A stretch of 16,144 nt of DNA from JBOGEN01 sp050743265 (GTDB taxonomy: Bacteria; Actinomycetota; Actinomycetes; JBOGEN01), in contig JBOGEN010000153.1 in NCBI GenBank assembly GCA_050743265.1, positions 1 to 16,144 of the forward strand, given 5' to 3'. Positions 1 through 8,612 of this stretch are shown piece by piece (within the stretch, counting starts at the first letter, position 1; the number at the start of each line of letters is the position of its first letter). A program made the position numbers and the translations under genes. A model generated the notes under the pieces. The model worked only from the letters and a program-made list of their open reading frames with translations. It ran no database searches and had not been told where the DNA came from.

Positions 1-1
1 C

Positions 2-70
2 GGCTGGGACGTGCCCGAGCGTGGCCGGGTCTCGGCCGAGGTCCGCGAGGCCTACGCCGCGGCCCACTAG
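2..70 (+). CDS. lsr2: Lsr2 nucleoid-associated protein, C-terminal end only
   Basis: Only the last 22 codons are present, ending in TAG. The translated tail reads GWDVPERGRVSAEVREAYAA followed by AH. It matches the end of the Lsr2 DNA-binding domain, where an RGR motif acts as an AT-hook-like clamp in the minor groove and the final helix follows a conserved pattern close to 'RGRIPAEV..AY..A'. Lsr2 is the actinobacterial H-NS-like xenogeneic silencer and bridges AT-rich DNA. In mycobacteria lsr2 lies directly upstream of clpC1, and the same order is seen here, which supports the call from so short a fragment. The start and N-terminal dimerisation domain lie outside the window. Confidence 0.85.
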   Translation, partial: GWDVPERGRVSAEVREAYAAAH

Positions 71-78
71 ACAGGGTC

Positions 79-95
79 GTTCGCTCTCAGCGAAG
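79..95 (+). promoter_or_regulatory. ClgR-type operator upstream of clpC
   Basis: The sequence GTTCGC-N5-GCG is present, and TTCGCT and AGCGAA form a perfect inverted repeat (80-85 and 89-94) around the 3-nt centre CTC. This is the published Streptomyces ClgR consensus and agrees closely with the Corynebacterium form (CGC...GCG core with flanking A/T). ClgR activates clp protease genes in actinobacteria. The site lies just after the lsr2 stop and about 195 bp before the clpC start, a sensible place for an activator. A -10-like TAGGCT at 123-128 could be the promoter it serves. Confidence 0.75.
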
Positions 96-143
96 CGTGG
101 ACCGGCCACCGCGGGGAACACATAGGCTGGACAGGGAGTTGTC

Positions 144-161
144 CTTGTCAGAGCCGACAAG
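144..161. repeat. Inverted repeat in the clpC leader
   Basis: CTTGTC (144-149) and GACAAG (156-161) are perfect inverted copies around a 6-nt centre. The element lies between the putative ClgR-dependent promoter and the clpC start. It could be a second operator or a small mRNA hairpin. It does not match the HspR HAIR element, because the arms are too close together. Function is unknown. Confidence 0.4.
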
Positions 162-272
162 AGGGCTGGTGGGCAGCCGGCCGTGGTGAGTGGTCGGGTC
201 CAGACATCCTTCTTCCGGGCAGGGTTAGAGTGCACGGAAGAAGCCCCGTCGCAGCGTCGGCGGTGAGCACGC

Positions 273-280
273 AAGGAGCG
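273..280 (+). promoter_or_regulatory. Ribosome binding site of clpC
   Basis: AAGGAGCG contains a good Shine-Dalgarno core (AAGGAG), 10 nt before the ATG at 289. It decides against the out-of-frame ATG at 281. Confidence 0.7.
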
Positions 281-288
281 ATGAAAGC

Positions 289-2790
<2,502 letters not shown>

Positions 2791-2802
2791 CACGCGTCCC
2801 GA

Positions 2803-2839
2803 CCGAGGGGCGGACACCGACCGGGTGTCCGCCCCTCGG
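2803..2839. terminator. Strong hairpin terminator between clpC and mutY
   Basis: A perfect 16-bp GC-rich stem (2803-2818 with 2824-2839) closes a 5-nt loop GACCG, 12 nt after the clpC stop. No T-tract follows on either strand, as is common in actinobacteria. Because mutY converges from the other side, the stem probably ends transcription in both directions. Confidence 0.85.
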
Positions 2840-2875
2840 CCTGTCCGCGACCTGTCCCGCGGTCGGTGAGGTGCC

Positions 2876-3760
2876 TCAGGCTGGTAGCTGGTACGTCCCG
2901 TCAGCCAGCGGCTCCACGAGCCCGTCGGCGATCAGGCCGTCCAGGGCCCGCTCGCGCTGGACGGGCTCGTCCCAGGCCGCATCCAGCGCGCCGCGCGGGA
3001 CGGCCCCGTCCGCGCCGCGGAGCACGGCCAGGAGACGGCCCCTGACCTGACGGTCGGTGCCGGCGTACGTCTGGCGGCGGACAGGCCCCTCGTACGCGGG
3101 CCTCCCGCTCAGCCACCACGTGCAGACGTCCGCCACAGGACAGCTCCCGCACCGGGGTGCCCGCGCGGTGCAGACCAGCGCGCCGAGCTCCATGGCGGCG
3201 ACACTCCAGCGGGCCGCCGTCGCCGGGTGCTCGGGCAGGACGGTCTCGGCAAGCCGGCGCTCGGCCGCCTGCGGGGACGGGCCCGGCAGCGCCTGGCCGC
3301 GGAGGGCGCGCCCCAGCACGCGCCGGACGTTCGTGTCGAGGACCGCGTGCCGGTGCCCGTACGCGAACGACGCCACCGCGGCGGCGGTGTAGCCGCCGAT
3401 GCCGGGCAGCGCCTGCAGCTCCTCCGCGGAGGACGGCACGGCCCCGTGGTGGCGGCCCACCATCGTGGTGGCCGCCGCGTGCAGGCGCAGGGCGCGACGC
3501 GGGTAGCCGAGCCGGCCCCACATCCGGACGGCCTCGCCCGGCGAGTCGGCGGCCAGGACGCCCGGGGTGGGCCAGCGCTGCATCCACGCGTCCCAGGCGG
3601 GGAGCACCCGGGCGACCGGGGTCTGCTGGAGCATCACCTCGCTGACGAGGACCCCCCACGGGGACGCGTCCGGGTGGCGCCAGGGCAGGTCACGGGCGTG
3701 GCGGGCGTACCAGTCGAGGACGGGGGCGACGAGGTCGTCGTAGACGGAGGCAGCGGACAC
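2876..3760 (-). CDS. mutY: MutY, A/G-specific adenine glycosylase
   Basis: The 294-residue base-excision-repair enzyme removes adenine mispaired with 8-oxoguanine. The HhH-GPD fold is clear: SEVMLQQT with E41 in the position of the catalytic glutamate, helix-hairpin-helix LPGIGGY (118-124), and VLDTNVRR with catalytic D142. The [4Fe-4S] cluster ligands follow the C-x6-C-x2-C-x5-C pattern (C197, C204, C207, C213). The C-terminus is short, like mycobacterial MutY at about 300 residues, so the MutT-like 8-oxoG-reading domain of the roughly 350-residue E. coli enzyme is reduced to about 80 residues. The start is GTG, 8 nt after the disA stop, with no clear Shine-Dalgarno sequence, so translation probably depends on coupling to disA. 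Confidence 0.96.
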   Translation of the reverse strand: MSAASVYDDLVAPVLDWYARHARDLPWRHPDASPWGVLVSEVMLQQTPVARVLPAWDAWMQRWPTPGVLAADSPGEAVRMWGRLGYPRRALRLHAAATTMVGRHHGAVPSSAEELQALPGIGGYTAAAVASFAYGHRHAVLDTNVRRVLGRALRGQALPGPSPQAAERRLAETVLPEHPATAARWSVAAMELGALVCTARAPRCGSCPVADVCTWWLSGRPAYEGPVRRQTYAGTDRQVRGRLLAVLRGADGAVPRGALDAAWDEPVQRERALDGLIADGLVEPLADGTYQLPA

Positions 3761-3768
3761 GGGGGAGG

Positions 3769-4851
3769 TCAGACGTACCGCTCCAGGATCGAGGACTCGG
3801 CCAGCCGGGACAGCCCCTCGCGGACGCTCCGGGCGCGCGACTCGCCGACCCCGTCGACGGCCTGCAGGTCGTCCACCCCGGCGGCGAGCAGCTTCTGCAG
3901 GACGCCGAAGTGGTCCACGAGACGCTCGATCACCAGGGTGGGCAGGCGCGGGACCTTGGCGAGCAGCCGGAACCCGCGCGGGCTCACCGAGGACTCGAGC
4001 ACGTCGGGTCCGCCGGAGTAGCCGATCACGTCGGCCACCGCAACGAGGTCGAGCAGGTCGGTGGACGAGAGCGCGTCGAGCCCGACGAGCACGTCGTGCA
4101 CCGGGTGCGCCAGCTGGCCAGGTACCTCGGAGACGTAGTCGCGCACCACGAGCTCGCGGTCGGAGTCCACCCCGGCGATGAGCTCGTCGAGCTGCAGGGC
4201 GAGCAGCCTGCCGTCGGTGCCGAGCTCGACCACGTACCCGTCGATCTCCCCCGCGATGCGGCGCACCATCTCCAGCCGCTGCACCACCGAGGTGACGTCC
4301 CTGACCGTCACCAGGTCCTCGATCTCCAGTGCGGACAGCGTGCCGGACACCTCGTCCAGGCGCATCTTGTACCGCTCGAGGGTGGCCAGCGCCTGGTTGG
4401 CGCGGGACAGGATCTGGCCGGAGTCCTCGAGGACGTGGCGGCGGTCCTCGACGTACAGCGCGATGATGCGCATCGACTGGCTCACCGAGATCACCGGGCA
4501 GCCGGTCTGCTTGGCCACCCGCTCGGCGGTGCGGTGCCGGGTGCCGGACTCCTCCGTGGGGATCGAGGGGTCGGGGACGAGGTGGACGCCGGCGCGCAGG
4601 ATGCGGGTCATGTCGCCGTCGCAGATGATCGCGCCGTCGAGCTTGGCCAGCTCACGCAGCCGGGGAGCAGAGAACTCGACGTCGATGGTGAAGCCGCCGG
4701 TGCAGATCGACTCGACCGTACGGTCCCACCCGAGCAGGACGAGGCCCCCGGTCCGGCCGCGCAGGATGCGCTCCAGGCCGTCCCGGAGCGGCGTCCCCGG
4801 AGCCATCGTGCCCAGGGTGGCGCGGAGCAGGTCGTCCCTCTCGTTGGCCAC
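3769..4851 (-). CDS. disA: DisA, diadenylate cyclase and DNA-integrity scanning protein
   Basis: The 360-residue protein converts two ATP to cyclic di-AMP and scans DNA as an octamer, with its cyclase inhibited at branched structures. The DAC domain fills about residues 1-145 and has the two signature motifs, DGA (72-74) and RHR (105-107). A helical linker follows. A C-terminal HhH domain includes LLAAGVDDLQAVDGVG. The GTG start at 4851 gives an N-terminus that aligns with known DisA proteins. The reading frame stays open far upstream, but that stretch is antisense to radA. A G-rich run about 6 nt upstream is a weak ribosome binding site. radA lies 107 bp upstream and mutY 8 nt downstream, a repair-linked cluster as in mycobacteria. 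No c-di-AMP phosphodiesterase is in the window. Confidence 0.96.
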   Translation of the reverse strand: MANERDDLLRATLGTMAPGTPLRDGLERILRGRTGGLVLLGWDRTVESICTGGFTIDVEFSAPRLRELAKLDGAIICDGDMTRILRAGVHLVPDPSIPTEESGTRHRTAERVAKQTGCPVISVSQSMRIIALYVEDRRHVLEDSGQILSRANQALATLERYKMRLDEVSGTLSALEIEDLVTVRDVTSVVQRLEMVRRIAGEIDGYVVELGTDGRLLALQLDELIAGVDSDRELVVRDYVSEVPGQLAHPVHDVLVGLDALSSTDLLDLVAVADVIGYSGGPDVLESSVSPRGFRLLAKVPRLPTLVIERLVDHFGVLQKLLAAGVDDLQAVDGVGESRARSVREGLSRLAESSILERYV

Positions 4852-4886
4852 AGTCGCCCCCCGGCGGTCTGCGAAAAGTGCTGGCC

Positions 4887-4892
4887 AGTCTA
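4887..4892 (-). promoter_or_regulatory. Possible -10 element of disA
   Basis: Read on the minus strand the hexamer is TAGACT (TANNNT type), 35 nt before the disA start. No convincing -35 is present. It would give disA a transcript independent of radA. Confidence 0.3.
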
Positions 4893-4944
4893 CGGGTGAT
4901 GCGTTGCGGTGGAGGTGACGCTCGCCCCTGGCGTCGGACGGTTC

Positions 4945-4957
4945 GGCGCACCGCGCC
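4945..4957 (-). terminator. Weak hairpin after radA
   Basis: GGCGC and GCGCC form a perfect 5-bp stem with a 3-nt loop, immediately after the radA stop. It has no T-tract. It may only attenuate, and read-through into disA is expected. Confidence 0.3.
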
Positions 4958-4958
4958 C

Positions 4959-6338
4959 CTACCCGGCGCGCGGGGACAGCGTGGCGAGCGCGGCGCGCAC
5001 GTCCGGCACCTCGGTCACGGACACTCCCGGCGGCACCTCGTCGGTGCCCGGGGGCACCAGCGCACGGGTGAAGCCCAGCCGGGCCGCCTCGGCGAGCCGA
5101 CGCCGGACGCCGGTGACCCGCCTGACCTCCCCGGCGAGCCCGACCTCGCCGACGGCGACGAGGTCCGCGGGCAGCGGGGTGTCGGCGACCCCACCCGCGA
5201 CCGCGAGCGCGACGGCCAGGTCCGCTGCCGGCTCGGCCAGCCGGACGCCCCCGACCGTGGCCGCGTACACATCGGCCGAGCCCAGCCGCACCCGCCCCCG
5301 TCGCTCGAGCACGGCGAGCACCATCGCCACGCGGGACGAGTCGAGCCCGGACGTGGCCCGCCGGGGCGTGGCCAGCGAGGACGGGGCCACCAGCGCCTGC
5401 ACCTCGGCGACAAGGGGGCGGGTGCCCTCCAGGGTCACGGTGACGCACGTGCCAGGCACGGGCTCGGCACGGCGGGAGAGGAACAGGCCGCTCGGGTCGG
5501 GGAGGCCGGTGATGCCGGCGTCGCCCAGGTCGAAGCAACCCACCTCGTCGGTCGGCCCGTACCTGTTCTTCACGGCGCGCACCATGCGCAGCCGCGAGTG
5601 ACGGTCACCCTCGAACGAGAGCACGACGTCGACCAGGTGCTCGAGCACCCGCGGGCCGGCGATGGAGCCGTCCTTCGTGACGTGGCCGACGAGCACGGTG
5701 GTCATGCCGCCCGCCTTGGACGTACGGATCAGCGCGCCCGCGACCTGCCGGACCTGGGTCACGCCGCCGGGCGTGCCCTCGACCTCCGCGGACCCGATGG
5801 TCTGGACGGAGTCCACGACGAGCAGCGACGGTGCGACCGACTCGACGTGACCGAGGACGGCGGCGAGGTCGGTCTCTGCGGCGAGGTAGAGGTTCTCGTC
5901 CAGGGCGTCGATGCGGCCGGCTCGCAGCCGAACCTGCGCCGCGCTCTCCTCGCCGGTCACCACGAGGCTCGCGGACCCCGGCCCGGCGCACCGCGCCGCG
6001 ACCTCGAGCAGCAAGGTGGACTTGCCGACCCCTGGCTCGCCCGCGAGGAGCACCACGGCCCCCGGCACGAGGCCCCCGCCCAGCACCCGGTCGAGCTCGC
6101 CCACCCCGGTGGGCCGGGAGCGGGCCGCCTCGACGTCCACCGCGCCGATCGGCTGTGCCGGGCTGGACACTGGGCCGGGCGCCACCGTCCGCAGCGTCGC
6201 GGCCCCCGCCTCGTCCACCGTTCCCCACGCCTGGCACTCGCCACACCGGCCGACCCACTTGGTGGTCGTCCAGCCGCACTCGGCGCAGCGGTACGTGGGC
6301 CCGGACCGCGTGGCCCGGGTCGTCGAGGTCCTCGCCAT
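4959..6338 (-). CDS. radA: RadA (Sms), DNA repair ATPase/helicase
   Basis: The 459-residue RecA-like motor processes recombination intermediates and helps branch migration. An N-terminal C4 zinc finger has C18, C21, C32 and C35. Walker A is GEPGVGKST (100-108). The RadA-specific KNRYG motif (257-261, KNRFG in most homologues) is present. A Lon-protease-like domain fills the last third. Length is typical of the family. The ATG has no Shine-Dalgarno sequence, but a TAGCCT hexamer ends 7 nt before it, so the mRNA is probably leaderless. It lies upstream of disA on the same strand; a radA-disA order is widespread in bacteria, and B. subtilis RadA is reported to limit DisA activity. Confidence 0.97.
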   Translation of the reverse strand: MARTSTTRATRSGPTYRCAECGWTTTKWVGRCGECQAWGTVDEAGAATLRTVAPGPVSSPAQPIGAVDVEAARSRPTGVGELDRVLGGGLVPGAVVLLAGEPGVGKSTLLLEVAARCAGPGSASLVVTGEESAAQVRLRAGRIDALDENLYLAAETDLAAVLGHVESVAPSLLVVDSVQTIGSAEVEGTPGGVTQVRQVAGALIRTSKAGGMTTVLVGHVTKDGSIAGPRVLEHLVDVVLSFEGDRHSRLRMVRAVKNRYGPTDEVGCFDLGDAGITGLPDPSGLFLSRRAEPVPGTCVTVTLEGTRPLVAEVQALVAPSSLATPRRATSGLDSSRVAMVLAVLERRGRVRLGSADVYAATVGGVRLAEPAADLAVALAVAGGVADTPLPADLVAVGEVGLAGEVRRVTGVRRRLAEAARLGFTRALVPPGTDEVPPGVSVTEVPDVRAALATLSPRAG

Positions 6339-6345
6339 GCGGGCG

Positions 6346-6351
6346 AGGCTA
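6346..6351 (-). promoter_or_regulatory. -10 element of a probable leaderless radA promoter
   Basis: The minus strand reads TAGCCT, then 7 nt, then the radA ATG. Transcription would start at or within 1-2 nt of the start codon. A -35 is not obvious. Confidence 0.5.
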
Positions 6352-6418
6352 GGCCCACGGGACGACAGGACAGGCGCAGGCGCGCGGGACGGTCAGAACA
6401 GCGACCCGTGCGCGGCCG

Positions 6419-6766
6419 TCAGGAAGGGCGAGCTGTGGAGCGCTGCTGCGGCATGGTGGGTCGCGCGGCGCCGAGGTACAGGTCGATGCCGGTGAGGCGC
6501 AGCACCTTGGCCACCGAGGGTTGGGTACCGACGACCCGCAGGGTGCCCGGGAGCGCGGTGACCCGCCGGTGCAGCCACACCAGGAAGGTGAGCCCGGCCG
6601 AGTCCATGAACCCGACGTCCGTGAGGTCGAGCACGACGGTGTGTCCGGGGGCGAGATTCATCCGCTCCACCAGGGAGCGCAGGACGCGCACGGTGTCGAC
6701 ATCGATGTAGCCCGAGGGTGCGAGCCGGATCTCGTCGGGGGTCGGTTCCTCGACCGTGACGTTCAT
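6419..6766 (-). CDS. STAS-domain anti-sigma-factor antagonist (RsbV/SpoIIAA-like)
   Basis: This is a 115-residue single-domain STAS protein. Members bind an anti-sigma kinase when unphosphorylated and so release a sigma factor. The conserved core VVLDLTDVGFMDSAGL is present, with S56 in the DSAG motif at the position phosphorylated in SpoIIAA/RsbV. The ATG at 6766 is chosen because GAAGGA lies 6 nt upstream and because the STAS fold begins right after it. The open frame continues upstream to about 6952, but that part contains the repeats and operator-like sites of the intergenic region. No RsbW-type kinase, phosphatase or sigma-factor gene is in the window, so the partner is encoded elsewhere. 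The C-terminal tail after about residue 95 (PTMPQQRSTARPS) looks disordered. Confidence 0.85.
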   Translation of the reverse strand: MNVTVEEPTPDEIRLAPSGYIDVDTVRVLRSLVERMNLAPGHTVVLDLTDVGFMDSAGLTFLVWLHRRVTALPGTLRVVGTQPSVAKVLRLTGIDLYLGAARPTMPQQRSTARPS

Positions 6767-6840
6767 GACACGTCCTTCGACGGGGCCAGGGTGAGCCGGG
6801 TCGGGTTCGGGCATTCCGTGACAGCAAGGGTGCGCTGCAC

Positions 6841-6854
6841 TGAAAACGTTTGCA
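6841..6854. promoter_or_regulatory. LacI/GalR-family operator-like site
   Basis: TGAAAACGTTTGCA matches every fixed base of the general LacI/GalR (cre-like) consensus TGNAANCGNTTNCA. It is intergenic, 74 bp before the STAS start, in locally AT-richer DNA. The regulator is not encoded in the window. It would be consistent with carbohydrate-responsive control of the STAS gene. Confidence 0.45.
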
Positions 6855-6891
6855 TCACGAGCGGTGACGTGCAACCGAAACGACCGGATTG

Positions 6892-6935
6892 GTACGCCAA
6901 GAAGGTCCGACTTGTACGCCAAGAAGGCCGACCTT
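6892..6935. repeat. Tandem 22-bp direct repeat (two copies)
   Basis: Two head-to-tail 22-bp units (6892-6913 and 6914-6935) both begin GTACGCCAAGAAGG and then differ by a small shift (TCCGACTT versus CCGACCTT). Each unit with its preceding TT contains a near-palindrome TTG(G)TACGCCAA. In the second unit GAAGG and CCTTC (6923-6936) form a 5-bp hairpin just after the stop of the cysteine-rich gene when read on the minus strand. The repeat could be paired regulator half-sites or a decayed terminator. Only two copies are present and there are no spacers. Confidence 0.8.
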
Positions 6936-6938
6936 CGG

Positions 6939-7679
6939 TCAGTCGGCCTCATCCGCTGGGTGCGGGGCGGCCGGCTGACCTGCGGCGATTCGGTGCTCGC
7001 ACAGCCGGGCCAGCTCCTTGTAGGCAGCCTCGCCCATCAGCGCGGTCAGCTCGGGCGCGTACGAGATGTACACCGGCTCGCTGCCGACGTGCGCCTCGGT
7101 CGCGCCGGTGCACCACCAGTGCAGGTCATGCCCGCCTGAGCCCCAGCCGCGCCGGTCGTACTCGCCGATCGTGACGACCGTGACCTCGGTGTCGTCCGGT
7201 CGTGTGACCCGCTCGAAGGAGCGGCGCACCGGAAGCTGCCAGCACACGTCCGGCTTGGTCTCGAGCGGGTGCCGACCCGTCCGCAGTGCGAGCGCGTGCA
7301 GGGCGCAGCCGTAGCCGCCGGAGAACCCGGGCCGGTTGTGGAAGATGCACGCGCCGTCCACCGTGCGGGTGCGGCGATGGCCGTCGTCCACGGTCGCGAT
7401 GCCGCGACGCCCCTCCTTGTGGAACTGCCACGTTTCCGGGGTGAGCTCCGCCGCGGCGGCCCGGACGCGCTTCTCGTCCTCCCGGTCGGAGAAGAACGCG
7501 CCGTGCGTGCAGCAGCCGTCATCCGGGCGCCCCGCCACGATCCCCTGGCAGCCGGCGGCGAAGATGCACGTCCACCGTGAGCACAACCAGGTCAGGTCGC
7601 AGTGGAACGTCTGCTCCGCGTCGTCGGGGTCAGAGAACTCCACCCACTCGCGGGGAAAGTCGAGCGAAACCTCGGGCAC
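6939..7679 (-). CDS. Conserved cysteine-rich protein, YkgJ/DUF3109-like (putative metal-cluster protein)
   Basis: This 246-residue protein has no firmly known function. An N-terminal cysteine cluster is C27-x5-C33-x4-C38-x5-C44-x11-C56-C57-x-H59. A second block reads GACIFHNR...GYGCALH...KPDVCWQLPVRR. This resembles the 'C-x-(F/L)...G-x-C-x-(I/L)-H/Y...P-x-x-C-x-x-x-P-x-R' pattern of YkgJ-like and DUF3109 proteins, thought to hold zinc or an iron-sulfur cluster. There is no signal peptide or membrane segment, so it is likely cytosolic. The GTG start is preceded by TAGGGT at 6 nt and no clear ribosome binding site, which suggests a leaderless mRNA. It is divergent from the isomerase-like gene across 69 bp. 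Family assignment is from motif spacing only. Confidence 0.75.
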   Translation of the reverse strand: MPEVSLDFPREWVEFSDPDDAEQTFHCDLTWLCSRWTCIFAAGCQGIVAGRPDDGCCTHGAFFSDREDEKRVRAAAAELTPETWQFHKEGRRGIATVDDGHRRTRTVDGACIFHNRPGFSGGYGCALHALALRTGRHPLETKPDVCWQLPVRRSFERVTRPDDTEVTVVTIGEYDRRGWGSGGHDLHWWCTGATEAHVGSEPVYISYAPELTALMGEAAYKELARLCEHRIAAGQPAAPHPADEAD

Positions 7680-7685
7680 CCGCCC

Positions 7686-7691
7686 ACCCTA
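7686..7691 (-). promoter_or_regulatory. -10 element of a probable leaderless promoter (cysteine-rich gene)
   Basis: The minus strand reads TAGGGT, then 6 nt, then the GTG start. It is one of two divergent -10-like hexamers in the 69-bp gap. Confidence 0.45.
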
Positions 7692-7734
7692 AGGCCGGAA
7701 GGCGGGCTGCGGGGCTCGAGCGCGCCTTGACCCG

Positions 7735-7740
7735 TACGCT
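7735..7740 (+). promoter_or_regulatory. -10 element of a probable leaderless promoter (isomerase-like gene)
   Basis: TACGCT lies 8 nt before the GTG at 7749, and there is no Shine-Dalgarno sequence between them. The nearby TTGACC at 7727-7732 is too close to act as the -35. Confidence 0.45.
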
Positions 7741-7748
7741 GGTCTGTC

Positions 7749-8612
7749 GTGAGTGATCAGGCCCGGCGCGCGCCACGCTCGGCGCGTCGCTCGCGGCGCC
7801 CGCCCGCGGTCCACGTGCCTGACGCCAAGGTTGCGCTCTCGACCGCCTCCACGTACCCGGAGTCGACCGCCGTCGCGTTCGAGATGGCCGCCCGGCTCGG
7901 GTACGACGGCATCGAGATCATGGTCTGGAACGACCCGGTCAGCCAGGACACCGAGGCACTGAAGCGGCTGTCGGACCACCACGCGGTGCCCGTCCTGGCC
8001 ATCCACGCGCCGTGTCTGCTCGTCACCCAGCGTGTCTGGGGGACGGACCCGTGGGAGAAGCTGATGCGGGCGAAGGAGCACGCGGAGGGCCTGGGGGCGT
8101 CCACCGTGGTCGTCCACCCGCCGTTCCGCTGGCAGCGGGAGTACGCCCGGTCGTTCGTGGAGGGGGTCGGTCGCATGGTGGAGGAGACCGACGTCGTCTT
8201 CGCGGTGGAGAACATGTTCCCGTGGCGGGCGAGGACGCGCGAGATCACCGCGTACGCCCCCGGCTGGGACGTGATCGACCAGGACTACCGGCACGTGACG
8301 CTCGACCTCTCGCACACCGCCGTGTCGGGGCAGGACGCCATGGAGATGGCCGCGCAGCTAGGGGACCGCCTCAACCACGTGCACCTCGCGGACGGCAGCG
8401 GCTCCATGAAGGACGAGCACCTGGTCCCCGGCCGCGGCACCCAGCCGTGCGCGGCGCTGCTCGAGCGGCTCGCGGGCGACGGATTTCGCGGCACCGTCGT
8501 GCTGGAGATCAACACCCGGCGGGCGTCCGACCGCGTCGAGCGGGAGACCGACCTCACCGAGGCGCTGGCCTTCACCCGGCTCAACCTGGCTGCCCAGGTC
8601 GGCTCCCCGTGA
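7749..8612 (+). CDS. Sugar phosphate isomerase/epimerase-like TIM-barrel protein
   Basis: The 287-residue protein belongs to the xylose-isomerase-like AP-endonuclease-2 superfamily, which includes IolE, hydroxypyruvate isomerase and endonuclease IV. Barrel strands with expected divalent-metal ligands are visible: VVFAVEN (E154), VTLDLSH (D186, H189), NHVHLADG (H210, H212) and TVVLEIN (E253). Two further conserved histidines lie in LAIHAPC and VVHPPF. The first 24 residues are basic and proline-rich (MSDQARRAPRSARRSRRPPA) and probably unstructured. The substrate cannot be deduced. The gene overlaps the TetR start by 4 nt (GTGA), so the two are co-translated, and the enzyme may act on a molecule linked to the regulator's signal. 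The start is the GTG 8 nt after a -10-like hexamer. Confidence 0.85.
   Translation: MSDQARRAPRSARRSRRPPAVHVPDAKVALSTASTYPESTAVAFEMAARLGYDGIEIMVWNDPVSQDTEALKRLSDHHAVPVLAIHAPCLLVTQRVWGTDPWEKLMRAKEHAEGLGASTVVVHPPFRWQREYARSFVEGVGRMVEETDVVFAVENMFPWRARTREITAYAPGWDVIDQDYRHVTLDLSHTAVSGQDAMEMAAQLGDRLNHVHLADGSGSMKDEHLVPGRGTQPCAALLERLAGDGFRGTVVLEINTRRASDRVERETDLTEALAFTRLNLAAQVGSP

Noticed and set aside
144..161. HspR (HAIR) heat-shock operator upstream of clpC
   Set aside because: The CTTG and CAAG ends are 10 nt apart instead of the 13 expected from CTTGAGT-N7-ACTCAAG, and the inner bases differ.
4852..5538. Upstream in-frame extension of disA
   Set aside because: The added residues are Arg/Gly/Ala-rich antisense of radA. 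The DAC domain begins right after the GTG at 4851.
4878..6710. 610-codon plus-strand open frame opposite radA
   Set aside because: Compositional shadow of radA, rich in Gly/Arg/His/Pro, with no recognisable motif or ribosome binding site.
6892..6935. CRISPR-like repeat
   Set aside because: Only two directly abutting units, no spacers and no cas genes.
6767..6938. SigB-type promoter (GTTT...GGGTA) before the STAS gene
   Set aside because: GTTT occurs on the minus strand, but no GGGTA-like -10 follows at a suitable distance.
6767..6952. N-terminal extension of the STAS protein
   Set aside because: It would overlap the end of the cysteine-rich gene and translate the repeat and operator-like region. 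A good ribosome binding site and the STAS fold support the ATG at 6766.
8012..8608. Long upstream extension of the TetR frame inside the isomerase gene
   Set aside because: Out-of-frame reading of the isomerase gene. The TetR fold begins just after GTG 8609.
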